NCBI GenBank assembly: GCA_030770425.1
Contig: JASJFT010000197.1
Coordinates: forward strand, 19,503-83,502
Origin: Darksidea phi
Lineage: Eukaryota > Ascomycota > Dothideomycetes > Pleosporales > Lentitheciaceae
Direction: 5' to 3'
Length of the DNA: 64,000 nt
The notes beneath the pieces were generated by a model. That model saw only the letters and a list, made by a program, of their open reading frames with translations. It did not search any database and was not told the origin of the DNA. A program made the translations under genes and the position numbers. Shown piece after piece: positions 33,832 to 45,384 of the stretch (positions are counted from its first letter, which is position 1; every line of letters starts with the position of its first letter).

Positions 33832-36014
33832 TCAAGCCGCAGACGGAATACCGTACCACTTATTCGCCGCTTCCTCGTTGATTTTGTCACCCGTCATCAA
33901 GCTGTCATAGTCCTTCACAACAAGGTCACAGAACTCCTCCCAAGTTCTCCGGAAGATTACCTCGCCCCGTTGTTTTTCACTTTCGTCGAGACAACTGTAC
34001 TCAAGACTCCATAGGGCGAGCTGCTTCCAGCTATGTATCGATATTGTGGGAGAGCCAACCATGATTTGGTAAAACTCGTGAGACATCGAGTTGCTAATAC
34101 ATTGTTAGTATTTGTGTTCGAAGCCTAGATGAGATTGGTGGGGACGCATACCTGAAAAGGGAAGGGTTGTCGCTATTCACACAGCAAGGAATCTTTGCCG
34201 CTAGAAGCTCCGGGTATGGGTGCTCCTTGATATTTCTGCAAAGATGCAGAAGCTCGTTCGAGATAGGACAGAGTTCGATGCAGATACCCGGCTTTGTGGT
34301 ATATTTCTTTCCAGTCTTCTCGTCGATGGCTTCCTGTCTGCGGAATTTCTCAATCAAGTGGGGGTGCTTCATGAGAGCAAAACCATGTCCGATGCGCTTA
34401 GAGTTGAGAGCGACGGCGTCGAATAGATTGGAGTTGCCCGGATCAGTCGAACCTCCAGTATCTAGCAACGTTTCACCAGCGTGGAACATGAATGGAATCT
34501 TTAGATCCTTTTTCTCGCACGTCTGTTGAAAGGCCACGAGTTCTTTCTGATAAAAGCCGATATGGTTGGGCCTATCTTCTGCACCGACCAAGTCAAAGCC
34601 TACGGTACAGTCAGGATTGCCAACCAGGCCGTAATCACGAGAGTAGGCCGTTACTTACCGCATATCAAATCCGGAAACTCAATCTTCAACCGAATGCAGT
34701 CTTTCATCTCCTTCCGCATCAGCCAATCAGGTATAGAGCGAGGAGTGCAATATATAATCTTCAGACCAAAGGGGAACTTGTCACCGTCCCCCTTTGCCTC
34801 CAGCGCTTTGCGCTTCTTTGCCACGGAGTCTACTATGAGCTTCATTTGTGCATCATTATCTAGCCTGTCGACACCGTTGTCTGCCGGTATAGACTTGTCC
34901 ATGAGCATAGGCCGGAGCTCGGCATACATAATCTTTTCATCAATCATGCGGTCAATTGCTTTGTCGATATACCACTCATATACCTTTCGGTAGTTTAGAA
35001 GACCTTTAAAGCAACGGGTGGCTTGATTGAATCGAGCCCAGACACTTTGAAACACGGGTTAGTATACTGGAAGTACGGTGTACGTGATGGGGAATAGTAT
35101 ACGTACCCGTTTACTGTCTGCGTTGGTCTGTAGGCCTCTTCTTCGCTGAGCACCATCTTCTGCTTGATCCAGTTCTCAGCTGGATTGAGGTTGACTCGCC
35201 CTTGTTCGGAGCATGTCCGCGACCTCTCTTTGGCTTCTTCATCGTCGGATTGCTCACTTGATGGGAAATTTGGGAACTTTGCCTGGAAGCAAGTCTGAAA
35301 ATCCTTCCACCTCATCCACACTCGTTGATGGAATTCAGGCTTCTTCCAGGTATCACCCCGTCCTTCGTACTCGGGACTGAAGATGTTGACGCTTTTCGTC
35401 GTTGCCGGCATAACGTTAAATATCATCTCGGTAAGGTCGAGATCTTGTTCAGTCACTATGGGTCGGATGCTCCAGACATACATGTTCTCCATCGATTTCG
35501 CTTCTATCAGAAGTCTTTCTGGGTTGAGCTCCGCATTGAAATGGAGGTGCAAAATAGCGCCTTTCGGCACCTCCTTCGCGATCTTGAACAACTCGCTCTT
35601 CTGCTCCATGCGTCCTTTATTTGTCAGAAACTGCCCACCCATGTCCAGTGTATCTGGACCCGGTATGGCTTCAGAGGCGTTGTTTCCGAAGACAACTCTT
35701 CGCTCAAACTCCCTGACCTCGCGGACGATGATCGCAGCTCTCTGTTCACTTGGGGAGGCGGACTGTATTGCGTCATAATCCCAGGCATTGATCTTCTCTG
35801 TCTCAAGCAGCTTTGCGCGGCTCTGCGAATAGGCGTCACTATATTTTTCGCTCGCGAGGAAAAGATCAAAGACATCTTCGTGGCCCATCTTCTTCCAGTC
35901 CACCTCAGGTGGCGGCTCTTTTGGATCGGTCATCTTGCCCTGTGTTCTTGAAGAAGTCACTAGACTACGAGTAGACCTTTTTCTCTTCTTATCTCTCGAG
36001 TTAGCTGTGAACAT
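33832..36014 (-). CDS. ADGF/CECR1-type adenosine deaminase
   Basis: A 667-residue metal-dependent deaminase-family protein. Exons: 36014-35107, 35044-34659, 34599-34152, 34093-33832. It shows the family landmarks in order: KGAILHLHFNAELN (metal-binding H-x-H), YAELRPMLMD, FMFHAGET (catalytic Glu), SKRIGHGFAL (catalytic His) and CCVNSDNPSLF (metal-binding Asp). In the last motif the second Asp of the usual SDDP is Asn. The region before the barrel (about residues 60-140) matches the ADGF N-terminal dimerisation extension. Unlike secreted ADGFs it has no signal peptide: it begins with a basic stretch (SRDKKRKRSTRS), with an alternative Met at residue 28. Expected reaction: adenosine to inosine, though the substitution leaves this open. 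Confidence 0.88.
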
Positions 36015-37625
36015 GGTCGGCCTGTTTGGGTTGCTTTCAGAGGCGCGTCTGGCACGTACAGATCTGCTAGTGTCAGCGCACGCTCAGCGACGAGGAGCCC
36101 AAAATGCGTACAATGCCGGTAGTGTTATACCGTACTTGGCCAAAAACCCCTGGAGGGGATTCTGAGAGTCACTCGTCGTCTTTGGGGTACTATCGGTGGG
36201 CATGCCGAGGAAATTGGTGTTGATGCATCTATCACCGGCTGCTCATACCGGTCGCAGGACAGCTGAAGGGACAATCTTGGTACTTTGGAAAGGCTGGCAG
36301 TGGCCGCACGAGAGATGATAGCTTATTCGTAGCCTTCACACACCGGTAACGGATCGTGCGATGCCGGCTTGCTGTGGGGCTGTGTTCAAGTGCCAGACGA
36401 CCCCGAATCTAGCGGGGCTATGATTCCACCGGGTAAGATGCGCTATTGGGAAGTGTAGGATTATCCAAGTGGGAAATACGGTGGAGTGGTTTCGATAGAC
36501 GCTGGCCCAAATCCTGGCCTAACGAGCGATCGCGTCAGTCAGTACCATGTTCCATGTGGAGGTGGTCATGTAGGAGATTCATGCTGCGCCTCTGTGACCC
36601 ATCTGATAGCGCAAAAGGCTGAATCACCGGTCTGCTGCCTAATAGGCATGACGGCTCGGAGATACGGGGAACGACTGATTGCGGAACTAAGAAACGACGA
36701 TGGAGATAGGATATAATATGGAGAGGGTCATTTGAACGCTTAGGGGGATGATGCAAGACGCCGCGATCCCTCTTGGAGACCGAAGGGGATGTCCGATGTC
36801 CCAAGACATGCGGGGGCGCTCGCGTGCCTGGGAAATCAAGTGATTAACGAACGGAGCTCCCACATACATCAGCGCACGCTGTTTGCGCACGTTTGACCCT
36901 TTTTTCAACGAGTCCGAATCCTGCGACAACAGCGAAGTCGACTCGGCGACGTTTGCGCGAGGCCTCGTGCTGGCGTGAAGGTTGACTCACGGCTAGGCTG
37001 GTGTGTGCGGCGGAGCCTGGGGAACAAGCGATGACGACGAGAGCAGCGACCAAGCTCACGCTTCGGTCGCAGAAGGGCGCAGCGGTTTCAACGACGATGC
37101 GACAAGCGCCAGTGTCAACAAAGATGCAGAAGAGAGTTTTGGAAGTCAACCTGGCTGGGCATCTCTGGCCGGTCACAGATTGAGGCTATGCTGAGCGCCT
37201 CCCCATGCCTATCCTGGAGCCTAGCCACGGGTTCCCAATCGCCTGCGGTGCCGCTCTGCCCATGCGCAGCCTGAGGCACCAATCGCCGCCCCGGTGCTGC
37301 AAGTTCCGCTGTATGAGGCCGGGAACAAGCAGACGAGCTCTGACCGGGTTGGCTTCAGAGGACAGCCCCCAAGCGTCTGTGTAAGGGGCTCCTCTTCTCG
37401 TCTCCACAGCCTCTGCAGTCTTTCCCGTTCTCAGTTCTGTGTTTGCGCGTCTTTTTGTGCAGCCTCAGGCACTCCGTCTTATATATACTGTAGCAGTACT
37501 CTCGTAATCCCATCCTACTCCGCTATAGCCCCTGCCCTCGACCCATGTCTCCTTCGTAATAATCCGGAGCTTTAGCCTTTTGGTCCAGTATCGTTTTTTT
37601 TTAACACTGTTTCCGTTCTGCCGTC
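36015..37625. other. Intergenic between divergent genes
   Basis: A 1.6-kb gap holding the promoters of the deaminase (leftward) and the membrane protein (rightward). Short frames on both strands (36486-36929, 36844-37176) have no domain signature. No repeat or RNA gene recognised. Confidence 0.4.
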
Positions 37626-38880
37626 ATGCATTGGCTACAAGCCCAGGACGGCGAGCCGGTGCGCAAGTCCTTACAGCTCGACATCGTAGGTTTCCTCGCT
37701 ATCTTGGGAGAGGGTTCCGTGCTTGCCAATGCCCAAGTGTCAACGCTGTCGAAATGGATCTTTCTTCCGCGCTTGATCCCGGCTCCGCAGGCTCTGATGC
37801 GACCGACGAGACCGACCAAGCTTGAGCCTGCTCCGGGGCATATATCTGGCATATTTTCAGGCAACTACAAGGACGGCGTCAACCATATCGGGAACATTGT
37901 CTGGTGAGCTCCCCTGACGCTCCACCACTGGTCCTCCCTCCTCTAACCACCCCACCAGCGACGCAAGCAACCTCCCCGAACACTCCGTCCGTGTCGTCTC
38001 CATCCATCGCACCGGTCAAACCCCCCTAAAATCCAAAACTCTCGCCCCCCTCACTGTCGTACTCTTGGTCGGCTTCTTGCTCTCATGCATCCTCCTCGGG
38101 CTGTCCATATGGCTTGATGACGGCATGTCCGTCGTCGCCACCGTGCTGCTCTCCCTCCTCACCTCCCTCATCGGCCTGGGCAATAAATGGAAATTGAAGC
38201 TCCCAGAGCGGAAGGTCAAGAAAGGCAAGGTACCGAAGGGTGACGTAGTGATACGGTATCCCAAGGGGAGTTTCCTGGTGGTGAGGTGTCCGGAGGAGGT
38301 TGCTAGGGAGCTGTATTTTGCGCCCGAGACAATTCAGTATCTGCTGCGGCATGGGCAGGCGTACCGGCTGCTCAGCCTTGTGGGCACTATGATGCTCATG
38401 GCCGGCGTCATCTGTCTGGCCAACGCGCAGATTGAGCTCCAGATTGCCTGGGCAGGAGCGTATATGCTTCTCGGTTCTTCGTACTGGATCGTCGCTGCCT
38501 TGCCCGGAAAGTTGCATTGGGATTACTCCTGCTACACCGTCACCAACGAATGCTTCTCCGACTCGAATACGGACGCTAAAGGCTACCCGTCAGAGAATCC
38601 TACGTTCACGCAAGCGCTGTGGAAGGTTATCGTTGTGGCGAAGAACATTGATTGGGTCATCAAGTCTAACGCGTGTCCAGACACGCGAGCGTGGCGAGAC
38701 TGGCTCAATGCAGCGGTTGCAGTGTCTAGAGACGTGCGAGACGCCGACAGGGAGAGGCTACCGGGCGTGAAGACGTGGGAAGTGCCCAAGTGGGACGCAC
38801 AACAATACCTTGGGGAATTGTTGGATAGCCAGGCGGTGGCGGATGCGAAGGGTCTGAAAGGAGGCGTTGAAGAGGTGTAA
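37626..38880 (+). CDS. Polytopic membrane protein, function unknown
   Basis: A 399-residue protein. Exons 37626-37903 and 37959-38880; the splice joins GNIVC-DASNLPEHSVRVVS. The N-terminal half is soluble (LQLDIVGFLAILGEGSVLAN, DGVNHIGNIV). Four hydrophobic helices follow at roughly residues 125-147, 150-170, 232-252 and 257-277 (TVVLLVGFLLSCILLGLSIW; VVATVLLSLLTSLIGLG; LLSLVGTMMLMAGVICLA; AWAGAYMLLGSSYWIVAAL). Between the second and third helix is a conserved-looking soluble segment (GDVVIRYPKGSFLVVRCPEEVARELYF). The C-terminal 120 residues are soluble. I do not recognise a named family; similar layouts exist as uncharacterised fungal membrane proteins. Predicted topology places both ends on the same side. 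Confidence 0.8.
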
Positions 38881-39356
38881 AAGTCTATGCGCATATGTCG
38901 AGGGAATCTTGATTTTTGAGTTACATTGTGGGCATATTAGCGTGGTGTTGAACTGGCATTTGGATACGATATTACGATTCACGGCTCTACGAGCATCTCA
39001 TTTAGCGCTCCGCATTGTTACAAAAGGGCATTGGTTCAAAAGGGCGTTGTTTCCAAAAGCTTCATATGAGCGTACTTGTAGATAGGCTTCGACATCTGGT
39101 TGCATCGATAATTGATTCTGCTGGTCTTGCTATCCTCGTCTGTAGATTGACGTGTCACATCTTCTCTTAGAGCACTGGATTTCGTCGTCAGACATGCTAA
39201 GCTCTAAGCCTAGTTTGCTTATGCTTGTTAGACGCCTTATGCTTCTTTTGCACGGTGGCAGTCAGAGACGGTAATGTTTCAGTCTCGCAGGTGTTTGCCG
39301 TCCCTCTTCGATATACTTCTTGTCGTACCTCACTCTTCCACAGTCCGTGGTGTTGA
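38881..39356. other. Convergent intergenic region
   Basis: A 476-bp gap between converging 3' ends. Near 39020-39060 a short direct duplication (CAAAAGGGC(A/G)TTG) occurs. Nothing coding seen. Confidence 0.4.
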
Positions 39357-40221
39357 TCATCTCGCACTCTTCCACCTCTGCTCATACGCCACCTTCTTCG
39401 CCACAACCTCCCTTAACCACTCCTCAAGATTCCCTCCCTCTTTGCCATCGACCTCCATACCCTCACCCAATCCTACGCCGCCATCCTCTTTACAGCATAC
39501 CTCTTCTGCCGTCTCCGCGGCCTCGTCCCACTCTTCAAAGCTGAATACCCCATCGCTTTCGTTCAGCAACATCCTTCCATCGCCAGCAAACGCGAAGACG
39601 TGTACCGATCGTATCGGTTTTGCGCGGAGCAGCTCAGTCGCTGTAGGAGAAACGAGGGGTGTGGAAGATTTCGAGGTGGGAGAGGAAGGAATGGCGACTA
39701 ACGTTGAGGTAAGGACGGTGGAGAGAGGTATCGAGGCGCTGAGGAGGGCGAGGAGGGACGTATGGAGGAGGTGCGGGAGGAGCAAGAGGGTCTGCTCTGT
39801 TTAGCTACGGTACTCCAACTCTTGGGATTGGAAGGACGGACAGTATTCACGCCAGTTAACTCTTCCTCTTCAGGCAAACTCCGCACTTGTAGCGTGATTT
39901 GAACCAAGGTCCGCGGTATACTTCTTGTGAGAATGATGTTCCGTAGAGTATTGAGAAGAAGAGTTTCGACTTGTCTTTCTTTTGGTGCTGTACACTCGTC
40001 AGTCTACATTCTCCTTCGTTCCTGATAGTTTATGCAGACGTACTCCCGACCCCTACAGCCGGTCTCACATTGACCTCTACCGTGGCCTCCTCTGGCAATT
40101 CATCCCGCCTTTGTACCTCGATCGGTCCATTGACGGCGCCGATGATGCAGTATCCGTTGTGCGAGTATGTCGCGGAACCATCTGCACGATGCAGATGTGA
40201 GAGGATAGCTTCAGGCGCCAT
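39357..40221 (-). CDS. RRP46: Exosome complex subunit Rrp46 (RNase PH fold)
   Basis: A 246-residue ring subunit of the RNA exosome. Exons 40221-40044, 39978-39851, 39791-39357. The start MAPEAILSHLHRADGSATY leads into the RNase PH motifs GAVNGPIEVQRRDELPEEA and EVNVRPAVGVGKRQVETLLL. Then IPRTLVQITLQVRSLPEEEE and LLPHLLHTSLLALLSASIPL complete the fold. The phosphorolytic active-site residues are not evident, in line with the inert eukaryotic ring. It contributes to 3'-to-5' RNA processing in nucleus and cytoplasm. It is divergent from PEX4, with only 247 bp between start codons. Confidence 0.88.
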
Positions 40222-40468
40222 TCGTACGTCTCATGGGTGAGATGGAGTGGTGAGGAGCGCGTGCCTACGTTTTAGAGAGTCTTCAAAGTTTAGACAGGGT
40301 TCCGCGCATGGCGGGGTGGCCCGAGCTCTGTTCACTTTGCGGCTGGTGCTTCGTGCCGAGGCTGCTGTCATCGCCTCACATCTATTCCAGCTGGTAATAC
40401 CGCGATTCACTTTTCTATACTCGTTTCTTCGGTATTATTGCATCTGGTTGAAGGAGCTCTATCAAAAA
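40222..40468. promoter_or_regulatory. Bidirectional promoter, RRP46 / PEX4
   Basis: The two start codons diverge across 247 bp, so transcription of both genes must initiate here. The region is not clearly TATA-containing. Confidence 0.5.
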
Positions 40469-41051
40469 ATGGCGAGTTCATCACGAACAGCATCGCCGGT
40501 CCAGCGCCTGCTCAAGGAGCTCCAAACTTACCAGTCCGATCCGAACGAAGCGCTACTGGAGCTGGGTCCGGTGGATGACGACGAGCTGATGCATTGGAGG
40601 GCAGTCATGAAGGGTGTCCCAGGAACAGCCTATGAAGGTACAGACGCTCCGTCTCCTGAAACATTCACCGGCTCCCACCCTGCCATCCCTCCAGCCCAAC
40701 CTTCCACTAACAACTACTTCAGGAGGTCGCTGGGCCCTCTCCATCCACATCCCGACTAACTACCCCCTCGCCCCTCCCACAATCCGCTTCATCACCCCCA
40801 TCTGCCACCCTAATGTCGACTTCAAGACTGGCGAAATATGCCTTGACTTGCTCAAGACCTCGTGGACCCCCGCATACACGATTACCACAACAATGACGAG
40901 TATACACCAGTTACTTACGAGCGCGGAGCCGGATAGCCCGCTAAATATCGATATCGCACAGTTGTTTAGGCAAGAGGATTATGTGGGCGCAGAGGCGTTG
41001 ATCAGGTTTTATACCGAGACAGAGAAGTGGGAGCCTCCTAGGAGGCGGTGA
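40469..41051 (+). CDS. PEX4: Ubiquitin-conjugating enzyme E2, Pex4-like
   Basis: A 165-residue E2 enzyme. Exons 40469-40637 and 40723-41051; the splice restores GTAYEGGRWALSIHIP. The UBC fold is complete: helix 1 (QRLLKELQTYQ), the HPN motif at residues 85-87, the catalytic cysteine Cys96 in TGEICLDLL, and the post-active-site helix TMTSIHQLLTSAEPDSPLN. The last segment and EALIRFYTETEKWE match filamentous-fungal Pex4. By family knowledge Pex4, anchored by Pex22, mono-ubiquitinates the import receptor Pex5 for recycling at peroxisomes. A different housekeeping E2 cannot be excluded on sequence alone. Confidence 0.85.
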
Positions 41052-42036
41052 GGAGGGAAGAAGAGCTCTTTAAAGATGGCATAGACTGAATCTAGGACTG
41101 GATGCTTAGGAGGTCGATGTTGGTGGAAGATAGGTCATGAAAAGCATGTGTACTGGCTTTGATGCTGTACGTGGACGCTTGTATACAGCGATGGGAAGGC
41201 ACATGGTCTAAATGCTTGATATCCTGATCTGAGTTTTGAAGTATTTTGGGCATATCGGATAGGTTTGTATCCGTTCAAACTATGTAATACTTGCTCACGG
41301 TCTTTTTTTCTTCATCTCCCTAGAGCAAAATCACTGGAGCATTTTGTGGTCACAGCTACTATGGTACGCTCGGCAGCGTAGTGACAAATAAGGCATCCGT
41401 AAGCGAAGGACTGAAGTGGCTGAACGAGCATTAAATGCCCCTGGGACGGAGTGGCAACACGAAAGGGCATCTGCGTGCATTATCGTGGCTTGCTGCAAAG
41501 GCATGCAAAATGAGATGTCCTGATAGGTAATCGGCGACTTGACAATACCACCGACCCTATCATTAGTCGCCTCTTGAATGCAGTAAAAGATACAAAGGAC
41601 TCGGCCAACCCTTTAACAGTGGATCCTAGTCATACAACGCCTTTTAATATGCAGACCCGGAGAAGCTAACCCTATCATCCCAGTCCGACAGTGCCCACCG
41701 ACACCAGAATATATCCACAAATGCAGAGTAAAAATGATGTACGCACGCGACCCTCCATTACCGACACCTGTAGTGCTAGCAAATCTATTTTTTTGGCCTC
41801 TTGTTCTAACGCCCCACTCTGCTCAGCTTGTAAGCGGACAGCCACAGGCCAAGCTCACGCTTGGGATGGTTGCGCAGAAATATGCCCAACAGGCTAGGAA
41901 CGTCGGGTGACTGTTGGTACTCTATTTTCGACGCCTGGTAGAGCGATTCTATATTCGGAAGTTCCCAGCGTGTTGCGTCTAGTTGTCGAATGACTTGCGT
42001 GGACTGGATCACATGATCGTGATATTGCTTGCTAAT
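41052..42036. other. Convergent intergenic region
   Basis: A 985-bp gap between converging 3' ends. A minus-strand frame at 41806-42012 (GTG start; SPDVPSLLGIFLRNHPKREL) reads somewhat protein-like and could be a remnant or a downstream exon, but nothing supports it. Confidence 0.35.
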
Positions 42037-42585
42037 TCATGCGCCTGGGATGACCCATTGATTTCTTCGCCAGCCTTTCGTGGAGGTCGTTACTGTGCCG
42101 TGGAGCGTGGTCTGTGTACTTGGTATGCTGTTGGCCGAGACGCGGCGCGTGTATGATATCGTTGCGTTCTGCTCCGTAACGACTGTCGAAGGGCCGTACG
42201 AATGCCTCCGGATCGTCGGCAAGGGATAGAGTCGAGGATCGTAGGGACCTGGCAAAGTTTGGGGCGGAGACGTCCAGGGATATATAGGTTGGAATGTTGG
42301 CGGTCTTTGGTCCTTGCGCTCCAGAATCTGATGCTGTCTTAAATCTTTTTCCAATGCCGTTTGGTATAGCTTTGTATCCTTCTCTTGCAAATGTATCGTT
42401 AGGACTGATGCCGGTCGCCTCCTCTTTCTTGTCATGAACTTAGTGATGGCTAGTCGTATTCCCGCGGCAACCACCAGCACAAGAAGAAATATCTTGAACA
42501 ATTGCGCGTACTCATAGTTGTTGTGTGAAGGCAATGAGCTTGGTATGCGGGATGGACCCGCAGGTGCAGACGGAAGAAAAGGCAT
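42037..42585 (-). CDS. Small single-pass membrane protein, function unknown
   Basis: An uninterrupted 182-residue frame with an ATG at 42585. A Pro/Ser-rich N-terminal stretch (about 20 residues) precedes one hydrophobic helix at about residues 30-50 (LFKIFLLVLVVAAGIRLAITKF), followed at once by the basic KFMTRKRRRP. This puts the C-terminal 130 residues in the cytosol by the positive-inside rule. That part contains a short charged helix (HLQEKDTKLYQTALEKDLRQ) and a Pro/Tyr-rich tail (YPWTSPPQTLPGPYDPRLYP). No family recognised. It may be a lineage-specific gene; coding status rests on the intact frame and the membrane helix. Confidence 0.6.
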   Translation of the reverse strand: MPFLPSAPAGPSRIPSSLPSHNNYEYAQLFKIFLLVLVVAAGIRLAITKFMTRKRRRPASVLTIHLQEKDTKLYQTALEKDLRQHQILERKDQRPPTFQPIYPWTSPPQTLPGPYDPRLYPLPTIRRHSYGPSTVVTEQNATISYTRRVSANSIPSTQTTLHGTVTTSTKGWRRNQWVIPGA

Positions 42586-45384
42586 GAAGGATAAACAGAG
42601 GTATCAGAAGTACAGACTTAAGATGATCACCTCTGCATACGGGAGGGTGCGAAGCGATGCAGGCAACCGTACTACCAACCAGTTAGTTCACGGGCAACAC
42701 GCGCGCTTTCATAGAACTCACATGGAAAGGCGGGAGAACCGTTGGCATAAGCACTAGGGATACTGTGCTCCGATGAACGTCAGCAAAATTCCACACATGC
42801 GCGTAGACTTCTCACAGGATTAGCACCAGGGATATAAATATGGCAGGACGCGGGCAGGCTCAGGTGCCCCATGGTGACAAGCAAACCTACAACGCCCCTC
42901 AATCACACTAGAACCGCTACAGATTACGACGCCGCAAAATACCGCCTCTTCCGAGACAATAGCGAGATACTGGTCGACGGCTTGCTATGAAACGTGAACA
43001 GGCCAGCTCTCCTCGCTCGGAAGGCATGTCTGGTCATGGAGTCAGTGAAGCGGTTGCCATGATCGACGGCCGAGTTCGTAATGTTCAGCTGTAACAATGG
43101 CGCCGCGTGGATGATTTACAGGATAAGGCTGCTAGGGTAGCCCCAAAACAGCAAGGTTGTTGGCAGCTTCAGCGCGGTGCGAGGTCTTGGTGTGGCAGTA
43201 GGAGCACGTCTCAGCTGAGGAGTCAAGGGTGGCGTAAGTGTGTGGCGTTGCACAGGCCATCCGAACAAGGATAGAACGCGATCCGATGCAGGGAATCGGT
43301 GCAACGGCGCAGCTGGGATTCCAACCTGCATCACAGTCAAGCACTCTCTCAATTCCCGCTTTTTTGTGACGCGTGATGCTGAGGAAGACGCCCTCAGCTG
43401 CATCAGAGACGCCAGCCAAGCCTATCCTCTGCATACGGCGCTCGCGAGTCGAGCATGCACAATCACTGAAACATCAACTCGGCCCATGAGGGCAAAAAAG
43501 CAACGCTCCCCGCTTATCAAGCCTTCCCAAGAGCGGCCCTCATTGTTCTTTTCTATATTTTTCCATTTTTTACGTCCACGGGTTCTTCTTACGCTTTCCT
43601 GCGGGCGCTAGAAGCCCACCTCCGCAGGATGATGCACTTGGCTTCTTCGGAGGTGCGTCTATGGCGCATGTGGGCTTCACGTGCTAATTTTTGGCGCCCT
43701 TGGATCGAGACTACTCTCAGTAGCTGCATCTCAGTACGCTGATTGATGGCGCCTAATATAGCCCGATCGAAAGGGTCTCGACGGTCTCTGGTCGACTTTC
43801 CACCGTCCACCGTCAGGGGAAGCTGTGAAGGCAAGCGGCCCGAACTTTTGCGGTAGCGAGGCCTCAAGACGCCGTCGATGGCCAGATCAATGCTCGTCGA
43901 TCTGGATTGAGTCGCGAAAAATTGTTCGCTTCTCGTCGGGCTGTCTTCGCCGGCTACTCATTTGGGATGACGGCTTTCTCGAAACGACTATCGAATCGAG
44001 GTTACGGTCCTACCAGGTCGAACTCCTCCTGCTGAGATCTTTGGAACTTCAGCATAATATTGCGGCACCTTTTAGCCCAAAAAATTCTCGACGACATGTG
44101 ATTCCGTCGGATGAACATTATCGTCGTTTACGGGTTATATTTGAAAGCACATAATCTCGTTGTGTTGCTTGCGAACTACATACTGACTTCCGAAAAGCTG
44201 ACGTTCCGCGGCTTTCTTCACTGGTTCACTCGCAAATTATGCTTGAAATAAGCACGTCTCGAAGTTCCTCGGGGATTCCGCATCCTTCCCTCATTTTAAC
44301 TCTGTCTTTGTCATTATGGCATCCTACGGCGATGCCGTTGCCACACATGACACGTGACTCGTCCTATTTCCTAAATGGCAGTCACTCCTCCCTTCCCACT
44401 GCTTTCTACCCCTTTGACGCTATGTAGAAGGCTGATATACGAACTGCGCCATGTTCCCAGGTCTCTGCTCTGCCAGGGTCATAGCTACAGAATTAATCGA
44501 AGATTTAGGCAACGAGCAGGTTGCATGCACAGCCACACACCTACTCTCATCACTGCGTAACATGCACCATGAGCAACACTCGAGACATAAGGCTTGAAGC
44601 GGACGTAGTATCTGCGGGGTTGGATACTGCTGCGCCTACGCAATACCTCTGGCTTCTAACCTCACACGAGCCTCTCCACCCTCACCGGAACCTGGGTGCC
44701 ACGCGACGTGCTAGTACCACTTGCTCCGCCTCTCTACGCACCGGTAGTTAGGTAGACGATTTCATAGTGGAGATGACCTTTGCCTCTCAGGCGTTGCATC
44801 GGGGGGGCGAGAGAGAGCTGCGCCTCCTTTCCAACATTGCTGCTTGTTTAGTATGATGCTTCGTTATCACTTGCCTTCTCGCCATCACTGCCAGTTCTGC
44901 AGTAGCGTGGCCATTACTTCAGGATTGATGTTAAATCGCACTTGTCGTTTATTGCTGGAGCACGAGTTCGGTAGTCCTATCGGACTAGCATCGTCTGAGA
45001 ATTCCGAGTTATCTGCGGTGCGAACATGTAGAAGCTAGACATAGTGTATAGATTTCCGATTGCAGTTCACTGCGGTCATTTTGAGTTTCCCCACGTGCGA
45101 TATTGCGTCACGTAGTATGTATCTGCTAGTTGTTTCTCTATTAAATCCATCAGCGTAAACGACTTGATCTTCCTGTCTTGGACCACATGTACGGATCTGC
45201 GCCAGTTGTTCGAAAAGCATACTCTAGAAGGCCCGTAACGATGCAATGAGGCACTTGCAGAACATCTCTAGACACGATTGTATTAAAGAATCGTATCAGT
45301 TGTCCTTCTATTACATACATTTCGGAATTACCTTGAGCACCAATTCCTAGCCTGGGCAGTCCCTCATCCCAAGTCTCGAGGCCC
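42586..45384. other. Large gene-free stretch
   Basis: At 2.8 kb this is the longest region without a supportable gene. Frames at 43116-43434, 43589-43867 and 43825-44154 are open but overlap antisense to one another, lack ATG starts or motifs, and show no splice-compatible extension. I saw no tRNA box pair or transposon end. An unrecognised non-coding RNA or orphan gene is possible. Confidence 0.4.

Noticed and set aside
41806..42012. Minus-strand 68-codon frame downstream of the small membrane protein
   Set aside because: GTG start, no motif and no in-frame splice to the upstream gene that I could justify.
43589..43867. Minus-strand frame that reads protein-like (EEAKCIILRRW)
   Set aside because: No ATG at the start, overlapped antisense by another open frame, no adjoining exon.
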